Shown here: piece by piece, positions 22,701-36,775 of the stretch
How positions within the stretch are numbered: the stretch's first letter is position 1
How the letters are laid out: each line of letters opens with the position of its first letter
From: Todiramphus chloris collaris
Lineage: Eukaryota > Chordata > Aves > Coraciiformes > Alcedinidae
Direction of reading: 5' to 3'
Assembly (NCBI GenBank): GCA_025345505.1
Contig: JANVCC010000021.1
Location: forward strand, 34,035,161-34,099,160
Length of the DNA: 64,000 bases
Program-made: the position numbers and the translations under genes
The notes under the pieces: generated by a model
Seen by the model: the letters and a program-made list of their open reading frames with translations, nothing else
Database searches by the model: none
What the model was told of the DNA's origin: nothing

Positions 22701-23109
22701 TTTTTTTTTTTCATTTCAAATACCCTCTTATCCTTGATAGAAAGTTCTTTTCTTGACATATAAAAATTTTCCTTCAACTGTCTTTGAAATATAGGACTTT
22801 TATGTAAATCCGAGGTAATAAAGAATGAGCAAATCTGGTAGGGCAACATTTAGCACTCAACCAGCAATGGAAATATATGTGAAAAATGTATAGATGAATG
22901 ATTTATGTTTTGTTTTGTTTTTTTTTTTTTCTTTTCAGATTCTCTTTCTTTTTCTTGTCTTTTAACTTCAGCTTCACTTCCAAAGTCAAGAAAATTTGTT
23001 TACACTAACAATGAAGATGAACCAGCAACCGTATTTAGATCTGGGATGTTAATCTGCAGAGTATCACAAGACAAAAACAAACCATAAAAATATTGAAAAA
23101 GAGGAAAAA
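19786..23109. other. AT-rich noncoding stretch with one CR1 tail
   Basis: A GC-richer patch at about 20050-20330 stands out but matches no family I recognise. A short CR1 tail lies at 21633-21683. The short frame at 22905-23087 follows a pyrimidine-rich run and TTTTCAG that mimics a splice acceptor, but no donor-bounded exon or homology supports it. Confidence 0.4.
21633..21683 (+). mobile_element. CR1 LINE 3' tail only
   Basis: About 50 bp matching the terminal CR1 3' UTR: GATTCCTTCCAACTCC followed by ATTCTGTGGTTCTGTGAT. A very short 5'-truncated insertion. Confidence 0.75.
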
Positions 23110-23480
23110 GAAACCACTGTGTCCTGACCCCCAGCCCACTGTGCCACCTGTTGCCTCACTGAAGAGATTGAGTGTAACCTCTAGCAACATCAAGGAGGGG
23201 GAAGAGAGTTGCTTGCAGTGAAACTGAGCCTGGGAGAAAAGCTAAACCAGGGAGAGTGGAATAAAGGTGTTTTAGTGTTTGTTGTCTTTAGTTCCCAATA
23301 CTCAAATCACTAAGTTTTTATGCTAATTAGCAATAAATTAATTTTCTGTTTTGCTTATGACATTAATTGGTAAATGATCTCTGTCTTTATCTCCCCACAA
23401 GAGCTTTTCCGTCTTGTCCTCTGCCACTATCCTGTTGAAGAGAGCAAATGGGAGGGTGGCTGGATGGAGTATTTAACTGG
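23110..23480 (+). mobile_element. Probable partial LTR of an avian endogenous retrovirus
   Basis: The segment resembles the R-U5 half of an LTR family I know from birds. A GTGTTTTAGTGTTTGTTGTC block precedes the polyadenylation signal AATAAA at 23332-23337. It is followed by ATTGGTAAATGATCTCTGTC, CTTTATCTCCCCACAAGAGC and a CCTGTTGAAGAGAGCAAATG block. The usual terminal ...CACA end and the U3 start were not found, so the boundaries are approximate. No retroviral coding sequence is attached. Confidence 0.6.
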
Positions 23481-26400
23481 AAAATTGAGCCTGCAATGAG
23501 TGAGACTGGGCCTGATCTGTAAAGTAGGGGAAAGAAGCAATCAGTTCCAAATAAAACATATAAACATCATCAGAAAAATACTAAACATCAAAACAGATGC
23601 ACATCATTTTGTTGTAAAAGAAACAGGAAGGAGGACGTTTATAAAAATTAGTAAGAGTGTAAGAACAAAAGAAATTTTGACAGACAACTAAAAAAAATAT
23701 ATATACAAAATGAATTTTTTAAATTTAGTTTTTATTATTCCTCCAAGGGAAAAAATATCTCTTCCATATTATTAGTGGGACCAGCTCAAATAGTAAAAGT
23801 ATGAAAAGTGTGCCCCTTTCTTTTAGTTTTTAAATACAAAATTGATCTGTATTAATTGTGTTGGTTACATGTGGTTAGTTAAAGATTTCTGAATTGGACT
23901 GCACTACAGTTGCATACAAATTGTTTTCCAGTAATTCTTTGTTGATAATTGAATGTTTGGAACTGTCCTTTGGAAATTATTGCTTATTACTTAAAGCACA
24001 TTCTGTTGGATTTTACTCTGGCAATGAATTTATAAGCCTCTGGAACTTGCATCTTTTTCATGAAAACACAAGACGATATGGATGCTCAAATATGAATTCC
24101 AAAGTCTACTTATTTAATTACTATGAATTTTGAGTTTTAAATATATGGACTATGAAAAATAATTTCTCCTTCTGGAAATAATCAATCCCTTGAGATGAAA
24201 CTAACATTTTTAAAATATTTATATAGGGGATTTAAGTCTCTATAGAAAAAATTTTAAGGCTTAATTAGGTTATCTGTAAGTCAGTTCTGTTCGATGTTTT
24301 TCTTATCTAAAAGTTACTCAGCTTGCATAGACACCTAGTGCATTAGAAAACTGTCGAGAAAAAGACAGAAGTTTGAATGTCGATTTGGAAGCTTTGAAGG
24401 AGAGCAGGGAATAGAAGTTTACTACATGTGTTTAGCAGAGGTGGAAATCATTAAAACAATTTCATGTGTATTTAAAACAAAAAGGATATATTTTTAAAGG
24501 AAGTATTCTTCCTATCAAATTGAGGTTCAAAAATTAATATTTTCAAACTTTATTATTCACAGGATCCTCTCTGAGAAGAAAAGGGAAAGAGTTACAGAGA
24601 TTATCTGGTTAGATGCACAGTCCTAGATATGCCTTTAAACTTATGAAATCAGTGGAATTTTGAATAAATACAGGACTTCCTACTCCATTTGCCATGTCTG
24701 TGACTACATATTTTATCTTTGTGTTCTTTTCCCATGCGTTTTATCTTACAGTATAATATTTAGCATCTCTAGTGCCTGATACAGTCATACTACACTATTC
24801 AGTCACCATCTTTTGACTACATTCAGAATACTGTATTAAAACAAATCTTATATCTGGTATTTTATATCTGAATCATTTTAATTCTTCATTGTTTCAAATT
24901 TTACTTTTAGAGGCCCTAGACCCAGTCTTATACGCTGTTGTTTTAAATATTTTCCATAGACAGTTCTTGCATCATTCTATTTATTTTAGTAACAATGACA
25001 CACTTTTTCTCCTTCAAATTTAATCTCTTTTCTCTTTTAGATTGCTTTATCTTTACAATCTGTATTTGGAATCAATTACTTATCACAGAATAAAATTTAA
25101 AGAGTTGACTTTACAGTAAGTGCATTGCCAGTTTTTAATGCTTGTGTATGAAACAAACCAAGGGAAACAAGGGGATAAAAGGCACATTCTGTTACAAATC
25201 CAAAAGAGAAAGCATACAATGAATAGAAAGATTGATAGAGTAATTAGTAGACTCAGAAAAGGCTGCAATAGAGGACAAGTTAGTCTCACAATTAGTAAGT
25301 AAATGACAGTTCATAATAACATCTCTCAACAAAATGCAATGTTCTTAAATATTTTGTGAAGGAAAAATCTAGTAACTGAATTAACATAAACTCATAGAGA
25401 ATGAAAGTAATGGCTTAAGTGATTGAGGAAACAGGCTAAGTGTATTTAAAGATGAGTAGAAACCACAGATGATACTTAGATCATAAGCATCTTTTATATG
25501 ATTGAGAAGATGCACAGTGGAAAATATTAAATCTGATTTTATTATGATACAAATTGTGGACTTATTTGTAGTGTGATATAACTGAACATCTGGAAAATAC
25601 CTGCACATATTCATCACATCAAATATGAAAAAATATAGTTCCACTAGCTTCAGTAGATTTACAGATAATTTTTTTAGGAAAAAAGTGCCACTTGTAAGTA
25701 AACATGTTATTTTTTTGTCTTTTGCACAATTTAGATAGTATTACATTTAAAGACTGAAGCCTGGAAGACCTTTTTTTTAATACCTAATACTAAATATACT
25801 TACTTATGTGTCATAGAAATATCTTCACAGGGATTTGGTCATTACTGATAGCAATATAGTCTTGCTGTACTGTACTTTTCTCTCTTTAAAACAAAATCTT
25901 TCTGTTTTAAGTGGTATCATAACTCTAACTCATGGAAAGCCTCTTTATTCTTCTAAGCATAAAAGGGAAACAGAATTTATGTACAGTGAAAATAATACAG
26001 TAGAAAAAATGTGATCTGATGTTCTTGAGTTAATATTTTACATGGATCACAATGGAAAAGCACAACACATCACTTCTATTCAACAAAGCATCTTTCTTTA
26101 TGAAAAAGCATAATACATCAGAAAGAAATATTTGTATCAGCTGCATGGCCACTTTCTATCTACTCAAAGGAAAGCTTTCATCTGTATTATTTCTCCATCA
26201 TATATAGTACTCTCATGGCTCACATCTCTGTACATAGCACATTAATTCTGCAGACATTAGACTCTTTCATAAATCAGCACTCTCCCTGTTGTGCCCAGCT
26301 GTTTGACTGCCTGCTCTCTGGCTTCTTCACTCTGGCCTCATTCTGCTTCTATTATTTCTTCTCTCTTTCTCTGGACTTTAAACTTTCTTTTTTTCCTGAA

Positions 26401-29387
26401 GAGAAAGGTTGGTCAATGCTGCAGGTAATTTAAGATTATTTTTTTAAAACCTCAGATCCCATATTCCCAAATTGGTATAACAATTACCTCAAGTCAGTCC
26501 TATGTGTCAGAACGTGCAGCTTGCTGTATACTTCTTGTCACTGCCTACAGCTGGGCAGACTTTCAATGCTTGTTGTGTGCCCCTGTCAATAACAGCAGGC
26601 AGGCAGAGTCAGGACCTACAGTATTTTTTCCTTTGTGTACTCCTGTTGATCTTTAAACTCATTGTATATCATAGGTTTTAGATAGTTATAGATATGACAA
26701 ATGTTGAGTCTTTCTTCTTTTTGATCACACCAAGGCTTGCAGATGTTCTGTGTTCACAGCTTTTGAATGGGATCAAGCTGTAAGAAGCACTGCTCTGCTA
26801 TACAACATGCCACAGTATTTGAACTCTATCAGGAAACTAATATAAATGCAAAATGAAAACCAATCCTGTATAGCCTCCAAATTCAGATGGAGATTCCTAG
26901 TAAAACCGAATATAGTTTAGTATGGAAATAACTAGAGTAGGGAAGTGTTTTCAGTCTGTTTTGAGATCTTCAAATGTACACATCAAGTGAAATCTGGCTA
27001 AACATCAGAGAATACCTTGAAGGAATAGGATTAGCTTTTCACAACATAGTGAGAAATAGTGCATGGAATACCCTCTATTTTCTGCCTGGAACTATGAGCA
27101 GCTTTTGGGGAAGCCACATTTTCTTTACATCAAGGCAGCTGTGTTTAACCATGCACCATCCTGCGGCTTCTGTAACCAATGTAAGTGGTCAAACAAAATG
27201 ACATGCAGAGTCCACAACGGCTTGATTCCTGCTGTATTTGTCTATGACCATATTCCATATGAATGTACTGTTGCACAGTAACACCTTGTCCTATGCTTTC
27301 ATGACCACTCCTATTTCCCAATGAGTTTTTTTGTCTAAAACCAAAACCTAAGTAGACTGTTAGAGATACTCATTCAAGAAGAACCTGTGAACTAATTTGA
27401 AGTGATGGAGCATTTAGTGTGAACTTCACTTTTTTAAACTCACTGCTATAATTTGTTATTACACTGTTTAATTACATGCCTAATAAAAGGTCACTCCATT
27501 AGCTTGAGTAAAGAGTTGATATTTTTAATAAGCTTTTTTTGGGAAACACTTTGTGACTCAGCCTTTCCCTGTTAGATGTCAAAGTTCAGGGTCCAGTGAT
27601 TTGATGCTCAGTCATGTACATATTAAAACTAAATTGAGTACCTAACACAGGTGGATAAAATTTCCCTGCTAGGGCTTCTAATTCATGTATTTTTCTCTAA
27701 AAAGTGTATGGGAAAATTAGATATGTAATTTTTAGGAGTACATCTTCATTGTACATCTGAAATTAAGGTACAGACTAGAAACCTAAGTTATACAGAGGAC
27801 GTCCCATAGTAGGATTCACAATTCAATACCCCAGCTAATGTCCCATGGTTATGTCAATACTTAGCCACACAGATAAATGTAGTTCCATCAGCTTTTTCCA
27901 ACACATGCAGTTTCCTTGAAGAGAGGTAAAACACCAAAAGGTGCATGAAATTTGCAGATATGCAAACACTATAACTCTGGCTGCAGATGATCAGCTTCAA
28001 TGGAAACATTATCCATTTGGTCGAATCAATTCTTGCTTATCTCTCTTTACAGAGAGATAAACTTAAATGAAAGTATTGAAAGTGCTATTTTTCCACTTTG
28101 TGCTGCTGTTTCACTGAACTCAAATCCAGTTCAAGCAGTAATTATCTGATATTTTTTATACATCCAATTCTGAACAGGTTTCATATATGATTTGTAAAAA
28201 ATCAGTAGACATAGCATGAAAAAAAAAAACGTATGAATGTACATGAGTGTATATGTACAGTTACATTTAAATTTACACTGATGTGGTGGAATTGATATAC
28301 CTTCCTGCAGTTCTCCACTTTGCTTCCACCATCTGCCATGTGCAAACATGTGCCTGCTTTTTATTTTAGAATAGATCTTGTATTAGCAACTTGGACCAGT
28401 AAAATTCAATTTTGACCTCATTGCTAAACTAGCTTTGTAACCAGGATTTAAGTGTATATAGCCCTTCAGGACTTTCAAAGGATGTTTATAAAAGGATATT
28501 CTCTGATTACAGTATATCCTTTAGCAGTTTGGCAGGATGGTATTAAATCTCCATATAATTATTAAGTTGCTTAAGCAGCCATTGTTCTTTTTGTTCCATT
28601 GTACATTTTCATGCATTTTTTTCTAAAAATGGTCTTTTTCTTTTGGTAATCAAGGATATATTACAATCCTGCAAGAACTTTGTGTCTCAAAGACAATATT
28701 TGTTAAGGAGGAGTAGTAGTAGTAGTAGTAGTTTTTACCAACACTGCAAATTTATAGATTATTTGCTATAGACTTGTTTTTGCAGGTGTCATGCTACTAC
28801 TATATAGTGCAGTTATTTTTATAAACAGACACGATAATCACCACCTGGTTTCAAAATTCTAATCTGAATTACTTTCTTAAAGGAAGAGAAAATTTAGAAA
28901 AAATCACTTGAATGCACAAAAAGTTATCAGCTGGTTTATTTATGACAACAAAGACCACATCTGTTTTAAACTTACTGCATGTGATCTGGATTTGTAACTT
29001 TTTTTTTTTTTTTTTCCCTCCACCTAGGATTATTCTATACACATGTTCAGTCCTACAATGCTTTTCAAAAGCCAGGTAAAAAGTTTGTAAGTAGCCCTTA
29101 GCTTTGTGAGGTGCCCCTGGGAAAAAGGTAATCTCAAATTAGGTCAAAATAGTTTCAATCTTTAAGTAAAGAGACAAGAATTCTGTAAAACGAATGTTTC
29201 CAGGTTTACTTGTCAGCAGCTTATACCAGTTTCCTCACAAAAAAAAATAGCCTGTCACAGATACTTGGTTTGTGAATATATAATTAGAACTTTCCAAATT
29301 ATCCTGGAAATCATAAAGTCAATTGGCTTTAACTTTCTTAGCAACTGTATTAATATTATGCACACAGCAGAATTAATCATAGCCTTG
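23481..29387. other. Long AT-rich noncoding stretch
   Basis: Nearly 6 kb without a recognised gene or transposon. It contains an (AGT)7 microsatellite at 28712-28732 and T/A runs. Overlapping frames at 26974-27281 (75 and 72 codons) lack recognised motifs. Confidence 0.45.
28712..28732 (+). repeat. (AGT)7 trinucleotide microsatellite
   Basis: Seven uninterrupted AGT units. Confidence 0.95.
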
Positions 29388-30213
29388 TGTCATGGTTTAG
29401 GGTCAGGGTGGCCCCTTAGACCTATAACAGATGCCCTCTGTTAAGCCCCCTCCCTCCTCAAAGGGGAAGAGAAAGGGAAGAAGGGAGAGCAACTTAATGA
29501 TTAGAAAAGGAAACTAGAACAGCTTTCATGAAAAGGAAATTAATAATAATAATAATCATGATAATAATTAAAGAATATATACATATATATACAAAACCAG
29601 TATTGAACCCAACCCCCCTGATGATAATTACATCACAGTTACCACTGATGCTGTGGACCAGGCACCGGGGCAGTCCCAGACTGGGCCCCGCAGCGGACGG
29701 GAGCTGTGTTCAGGAGCTGGATTCTGGTACTGGGTTCAGGAACACAGACCAGATCGAAGGCAGAACGGACAGAGTCCTCCTTGGATGCTCTGAGAAAGGA
29801 ACTGAAAGAGGACCCAAGCCAAGCCAAGTCAAACTGGCAAAGCAGTCCAAGAGAGGAGAAAAGCCCAGAGACCCTTCAGCTCCCTCAGCTCTATGCCAAA
29901 TATGATGTATATGGGCTGGAATCCCTCGTTGGTCAGTTTTGGGTCACTTGTCCTGTCTACTCCTCCCTGCAGATGCAGCCTTTCACTTTCTGCACCCCCC
30001 AGTGTGGTACACAAGATCCAGCAGTGGCCTTGGTCTGCATACTAATCCTTGGTAGTAACTCTAAATATGGGGTGTTATCACTGCTAGAAGCAGACACTGT
30101 CTGTGAAAACAGGCTGCTAACTTCAGAAAGTGCAGTTAATTAAAAGAACTGAGCTGAAAAGTAAAATTACAGAACAGAATTAGTTCTGTTCTCACTCAAA
30201 CCAGGACACCTTG
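29383..30213. repeat. 5-bp target-site duplication CCTTG flanking solo LTR
   Basis: CCTTG at 29383-29387 and at 30209-30213 directly borders the LTR termini. Five base pairs is typical of ERVL/class III-like integration, though class I elements may give 4-5 bp, so class is inference. Confidence 0.93.
29388..30208 (+). mobile_element. Complete 821-bp solo LTR of an avian endogenous retrovirus
   Basis: The element starts TGTCATGGTTT and ends AAACCAGGACA. The ends form an 11-bp terminal inverted repeat with one mismatch and have canonical TG...CA termini. The exact 5-bp duplication CCTTG flanks it. A TATA-like TGTATAT lies at 29906-29912, following CTCAGCTCTATGCCAAATA. An (AAT)n patch lies at 29540-29560. 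The minus-strand copy at 507-1170 belongs to the same family. No primer-binding site or gag/pol/env sequence is present, so this is a solo LTR. Frames at 29528-29905 and 29706-30143 (125 and 145 codons) lie fully within the LTR and are not host genes. Confidence 0.92.
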
Positions 30214-33200
30214 AAATATGTATTTTATATAAATATATACCTATGTACAGTGTCAGAACTTCTGGATATCACTAAATAGGAAAACACTGAGGTCCAGATA
30301 TCCTTTTAAAATTGCAAATCGTTTTGATAGCAACTTTTTTTTTCTTTTTTTTCCAGTTTAAATGCAGCGGAGGTATGATTGTATTTGACTTAATGATCAC
30401 TCAGTTTTATCAGATACAGTTGTAGAAGGTTCAAAATTCAGTTGCTTCCATTCAGAGAAGTCTACATTTCATGTTTTGTGATACTGGCAATCCACATCAT
30501 CATTGCTTCCTCTTACTGTAGTATTAAATGTGAAAGAAACTGTATTAATGATAAATAGGAGGAGAAGGCATTACCCCAGTGGAATGTCATTTGTATACTG
30601 ACTTGGGCCTGCCGTATGAATATATGAATCTTTCATTCTTGTTCTTCACAGTACTATCGCTCTTAATCTATGCTTGCCACTGTCATTCACTTTTTTTAAT
30701 CTGTAACGTAAATGAGAACATAGTTTAAATTGCCAATAATATTGTTTATTTGTGTTTCCCCTTAAACACTTTATACCAAGCACACTTGTGAGAATAATAC
30801 TAAGTTATATATACTTTCTTAGTCTTTCAAGATAACTAAGCTGAGTGATTCCCTTTATGTGGATAAATTTCAGCTAATGGAACCCTAGCAAAAAATAGCT
30901 CATTATAATCATGATTAAGCCACAATATCCTTCTAAATAAAACTAATTAAAAACAAACAGAGGAACAAACAAACAAACAAAAATTTAAAAAGCCCAAACA
31001 AACCAAGAACAAGAAGAAATCCACTCTAAGAATAGAAATAAAATAATGTATTGTCATAAAATAGCTCTGCACTTACTTATTTTCCTGTGTTTATTACCAA
31101 CTGATTTCCAAGTAGCTATCAGTAAAGTTCACATCAATGCAAGTATTTAGTATTCAACATCATTGGCAGTGTCAGAAACTGCAACTATGATACCTTGTCA
31201 AAGAACTGACTGAGACATGAATCAATAGAGATAGATCTGAAAAGAATACCTGGGCAATGACTATTCACTAATACAAGGAAAAATTGAGTTAATGAATGCC
31301 CAATGTTATAGACAATTTCTGACAAAGAGGAGTCATACTAGAAAGAGTAGACAGAAGGGATATGTGCTTGCTCACTTGCTTGTTCATAGTGTCTCCTCTC
31401 TGCCCTCTCCCCTCCCCCACATATTTACATTTATATAAATCAGTTATGTTGTATTTCTCTACTTTTCACAGTTCGTGTGTAACAATAAAACATAATTATT
31501 TTTAATTAAGTTTTTTTCAAAGTTCATGATTCTATTAATTTCCACAGATAACCGTGATTCTTTTCATACAATTTGTAGAATAGAAAAAAATTTCCTAATG
31601 AGTTTCTGAGCTCTAGCTTACATTCTTACATTCTCCTGTCTGATGCTTTTTATCAGGCAGGACTCTGAATCTCTTTGGAGTTGTTAACTAATAGTAAAAG
31701 CATTACAGTAGAATCCAGATGTCTTCCAGTGATTAAATACTGCTTGCATCAAAATCAACAATTAAACTTTAAAGGAGATAGAATTCAAGGCTATAAACAC
31801 AAAATGTGATGGGCAGCAACATTTTGGCTGCTAATATACAACAAGAATAAGGAAATTATTTATTTATTCATAATCCTTGAAGCAAGGACCCAGTAAATGT
31901 TCAAAATGAATGAGCTCCATATGAGCCATTGTTAATACAACTGTTATTGATAGCAAAATGGAGAAGGGAAAGGAAAACAATGACAGTACCATTTGTGCAT
32001 TTAGTCCTGTAAATGTGTTACATGTAAAAAGTGAGGTAAAAGAATTTTCAACTTGGGTTTTATTCGTGTAAATTATATCTAATTTATGTCTCTTTATGAG
32101 TCACAGAGGAAGCTGAGTGACATACAGTATTAGAGTTGTTTTTCTCCTCAAATCATTTTCAGTTAAATAGCATCTTCTAAAGGACAAGCAGCTGTCCTTT
32201 AATACATCTAAGGAGTCACTTCAAATACTTTGTTGTACCCATAATGCCTAGCAAATAATAGTATATAATCCATACAATTTTTATTAATTGTAAATTCATT
32301 GGGTGAAACATAAGATTCTTACTGGATTTTGTTAGCATAAAACTTTCAGTAAATCTACATATTCTTCACCTTTTAATTGCTGTTTATTGAAAACAGTTAC
32401 TTGAATAAAAGTGATAAATAAATCAGCCTTTAATCTGTCATAGACTAAGCACTGTCTATGAACACATAACATTGATTATATTTACTCATGTAACCTTGAA
32501 GACTAAAATTAAATCATATTCTAACTGTTGTTCATAATACTCAAATTAGTTATTGTTGATTCCTTAGAAATTAATTATTCATGGTATTTTAGGCACCACT
32601 TGGCTATCCATTGAAATAATAAAAAAATGTTGGAGGTTTCCTAGGAATCTACCTTCTTTTCATCCTCCTTCTCTTAATTGAAAAATCCAGCTTTCACTGT
32701 TTGTTGTCCACTTATACAGAAAGTTTGACTCATTCAGTCCAGTAGCAGAAACATAAGCCACAGATGATTAATATTACTAATCTCAGTTACTTTATATTGC
32801 TGAATAAAGTAAATGTACAAAGAAATCTACCAGTAGAAATGATTCTGATGGTCGCCAGTGTTAATGCCTTCTTATAAGATGCAGTATGATTTCTAAAAAA
32901 GTAAGAAGTTGGTGTAAAGTGAGCAAAGGTAATTAGCATGTACAGGCTGCGTATTTTTCTTAAAAGATAAAACCACTGTTGACAAATAGTTCAGACCTTT
33001 TATACCCCCACCTCTAGAAACTGATAGTCTGTGAAGAAGAAAAGACCTGTTTGTTCTAATACTTTATTACATTGTCTATGTTGGCAAAACCCAACAACTA
33101 GAATTTGGGGTCAATGTTCTGGTATCCCTCTCCAGAATATTACATAGCAGTGTGTATACTTTACATGAGGATAGTGTCAAGGCCATTGAAATGGAAAGAA

Positions 33201-35790
33201 ATGAAGTGACTAGCAACACATTCCCAATGACAATCTTGTCAGTTGCCATTCAGCTTGGATTCATACTCTTTGATCCCCTCTTGTGAGCAGTCTCATTGAT
33301 TTAGTCTTTTTCACTGCCCCACATCTCTGAAAAACAGCTACCCCAGTGATCTACAAACTCCTGACCTGACTCCTACTGTTCATAGCACTCTTGCACAGTC
33401 AAAAGCATCTGGCCTGATCTTTGCCTTAATAGGATTCAAACATGACTTGTTGGAATAAAAGAAAATAAATCAATGATTTGTAGGACTGATTACATATCCT
33501 GGAGGCCTATAATTGCCTAAATGGATTGAGTAAAGAAGAAAATGACATGCACTAACTCCCTAATGGTCTTCGAATTAACAAAGTCTTGATGAGAGTATTA
33601 AAAATAAACCGTAACTTTTAAATATATATACTTTTGATAATCCTCAGTTTTTATACCAAAAAGATCTCTAGAAAGAAATCAGTCTTTATCCCATTTGAAA
33701 GACTGAGGAAGGGATGAGACTGAACATGAAAAGTGATAATATCTGTGAGATTTTAAAAAGTGTGATTATTTATGATTTAATAAATTTTAATAATATCTTT
33801 AATACTTATGTTATGTTGATAAATAGATGAACTTAAATTCTATATGAATATTCCTGTGTCTTTGTACTCCAGATATCTTTCATTTGATTGTTTGCTTGCT
33901 TGGTTCATTGTACATGTTTCTACCAGTACTTAAATAGGGTTTTAAAAATGTGGACTTACCTTTTATTTTTTCCTCTCTCTAAACATCAAATTGAGTTTTG
34001 AATAAACAATTCAGATTATTTCTATAAGACCTTGTTTTCTTACTTGGGGTCTTGCTTATTCTTTAGTCATTAATGTTAATGTTGATGTATCTTCATCAGT
34101 GTCAGCTATGCTTTATGTATGTCAAAGGGCATTTTTGATGGGATGTAGCTTCATGATAGCTACAATACCTCTTCATAAAAAGATGGTCTAGTCTCACTAA
34201 CTTCAGCATCTGACTTACTCTTAAAAAGTTGCCATCTCGGGTGAAATTTGTTTAATCTCTGGAATGTCACTTTAGAACCTTCCCTAGCCAACAGAAAGAA
34301 TAAGTGTCTCAAATGGCATTTTATATTAGCCCAAATGAATACCCTAAATAGATCAGACGAAGGAGCCTGTGGAGAGGGCTATAATGCAATTACATGATGA
34401 TATTTTAGACTAAAGATTTAGACATTTGTAATTTAGAGATAGGTGTCTTACAGAACTTTGAAGTTTGGTGATACAACTTACACCTCTGATATTTTCCCCT
34501 CTCAATAGATTCATAAAACAAGACTCTAATTTTACGTATTTTCTCTCTGGAGGTCTTCAGAAGTACTCATTTTAGGTTTCATTGGCTACATACAGAATGC
34601 AGGCACTTAAATTCTGAAGATGCATTTACTCTACCTGATATAATTAAGTTTTCTCTCAAGAATATAAGTATCATTAAGAGTAACCTATAAGATTACCAGG
34701 AAAATAAATAGTGTTAATTCCTATGACTATATTTGACAGTACTTCACAACAGCTATGGTTTTCTTCCCCTAACACCTAAGACACATAGGACAGCTAATTA
34801 GCAGCCTATTGCTTTTCATTAAGCCAAAGCAGAGGTGGGAAAGTCAGGAAGTATATTTTTAGGTAGAGGCTGGTTTACACTGCAAATTATAATTGAGTAA
34901 AGGAAATAATTTCAAGGATATTCAAAGATACTGTGACTTGTTGAGATAGTTTGTACATGGGTACACAAAGAAGGAGAAAGGCTTAGCAACCTGGGAAGTG
35001 AATCTGCAATATCAGTAATGATAATACTAAACCCACTTATTTCAGAGGTTATTTAATTCAGGGATAACCTGAATATGTTTCAGTGAGGTAACTGAATTCA
35101 AAATTCAGTTTTTCTTCTTAGAATTTTGAAACCTCTGTTCTGAATTTTAATTGATTGCTTTTGCATGATTATTGAAATCTAATATTTTCCAACAGAAACT
35201 TAAATGGTGCTGAATGTACGATCTAAATTAAGAGAAAAATGTGTATTTTATTTCATTGAATACAGAACTATTTTGATAAGGACCTTAACATTTTTGTTGA
35301 ACTGTAAGTATGAATAATGGAAGTAAAATATAAAATACAGTTACTATGTAATGTAATCATAATTTTGTTATACTTTGCAGCACTAAAATCATACTACTCA
35401 TGTTAGATGAACATGGCACATCAGGAGTCCATAAAATAGAAAAGCACTAATATTTCATTTAACCAAAGGAAGGCTAAAGATTCTGAGAGACTATTGTGCC
35501 CCATGCAATGCTCTAGATCAAACGAATAGTGCATCTTTAACAGGAGATCAGCACCTACACAGTACATTTTATGACCTAAAGCCTATGACATAAAAGATAA
35601 TATATATAATTTCTGGTCTATCATTTTAATCAAGTTACTACTATACAAAACAGGGATGCTATTTCCTTACCCTATTATGTATTTAAACAAAAATAATTTT
35701 GAATGTCAGACTATTTATTGAACTCAATATAGTCACTTTAATTACATGTTCCAAGGTTATTTCTAACACATTGGATCAAAAAGACTTAAA
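30209..35790. other. Long AT-rich noncoding stretch
   Basis: No gene or transposon recognised in 5.6 kb. An (ACAA)n patch lies at 30965-30983. There is no open frame of 60 codons or more, which is notable for its length and argues against coding content. Around 34790-34850 a TAATTAGC-containing segment has the look of conserved noncoding DNA, but I cannot test conservation. Confidence 0.5.
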
Positions 35791-35942
35791 ATCATAGAAT
35801 CATAGAATTGTCAGGGTTGGAAGGTACCTTAAAGATCATCTAGTTCCAACCCCCACCTTCCATGAGCAGGGACACCTCCCACTAGATAGGTAGCTCAGAG
35901 CCCCATCCATCTTGGCCTTAAAAGCTTCCATGGATGGGGCTC
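35791..35942 (-). mobile_element. CR1 LINE 3' fragment
   Basis: The minus-strand CR1 tail ATCATAGAATCATAGAAT opens the element. It is followed by TTGGAAGGTACCTTAAAGAT, the ATCTAGTTCCAACCCC block and the GGGACACCTCCCACTAGAT and AGCCCCATCC blocks, all CR1 3' UTR in reverse. Similarity ends near 35942. Confidence 0.92.
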
Positions 35943-36775
35943 ACAGTTTGTGAATCCAAATAGCCGCAAAGAGGTGGCAGGCACTGAACTGCTCACCCCT
36001 CCCAAAGCAGTGACAAGCACTTTAGAAATAATGTACTTTTCATAACACAGTTTATGTGTGATCAACTCCATATTCAGACATCTGATTTAGGTGTCTATTA
36101 GGTGAGGTAGCTGTGTAATTTCACAGTGTATCCAATTAAGACATTTGCAATCAATAAAACCAAAGGAGCTCAGAAATTTATTTTTGTCATTGTAAACCAG
36201 GCAGCTAAATTTTGTCAGTTGACTAGCTCTCTAGTCTCTACCTGCTGCGAACACTACACTCTGTTGACAAGAGAGGGAGCATAGACGCCAATATTAGATG
36301 CAATCCACATTGCAGATACCAGGTTAGATTTATCTTTGTCTGTATAAACATCTAATGAAACTTTAGGCACTTTAGAGAAACTTTCTTGGCTTCCAGATTT
36401 GATAATGATAATCATAAATCTAGAGAATATGTCTGGACAATGATGGTAACCATCCTAGGACAAACAAGTGACACTAGGTTACTATACTGAGGTAATTAAA
36501 TCTCAAAAATGGTACTGGAATGTAGGTATGGATCTCAGCCACATCAGAAATACCTAAAGGGTTTTTTTTTTTTGTCTGTTTTTTAAGAAAAAGCCAGTAG
36601 AACCTGTATCACTCTTCAGCATGTTGAAGATTTATATATCAGTCCATTGGATTTAGATTATTATATTGTGCATATGTTATCACTGATGTTCACCATTTTT
36701 TTTGGTTTTGTTTTTTTTTTTTTTCTGATTCTATATTTGATATCTTACTTTGCTGTTGTATATCCTACAACCCAT
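35943..36775. other. Noncoding spacer between two inverted CR1 tails
   Basis: No gene recognised. The first 70 bp are GC-richer and may be transposon-derived. T-runs lie at 36561-36571 and 36711-36724. Confidence 0.4.

Noticed and set aside
22905-23087. Possible exon after a pyrimidine run and TTTTCAG
   Set aside because: Short, starts in low-complexity sequence, has no matching donor or homology, and adjoins an LTR fragment.
26974-27281. Two overlapping plus-strand frames, one with a Cys cluster
   Set aside because: The cysteine spacing fits no zinc-finger family I know, and the two frames overlap out of phase.
29528-30143. 125- and 145-codon open frames, with a similar frame at 870-1148
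   Set aside because: The similarity between the two loci exists because both lie in copies of the same LTR. The frames are not flanked by coding context, and only part of each is shared.
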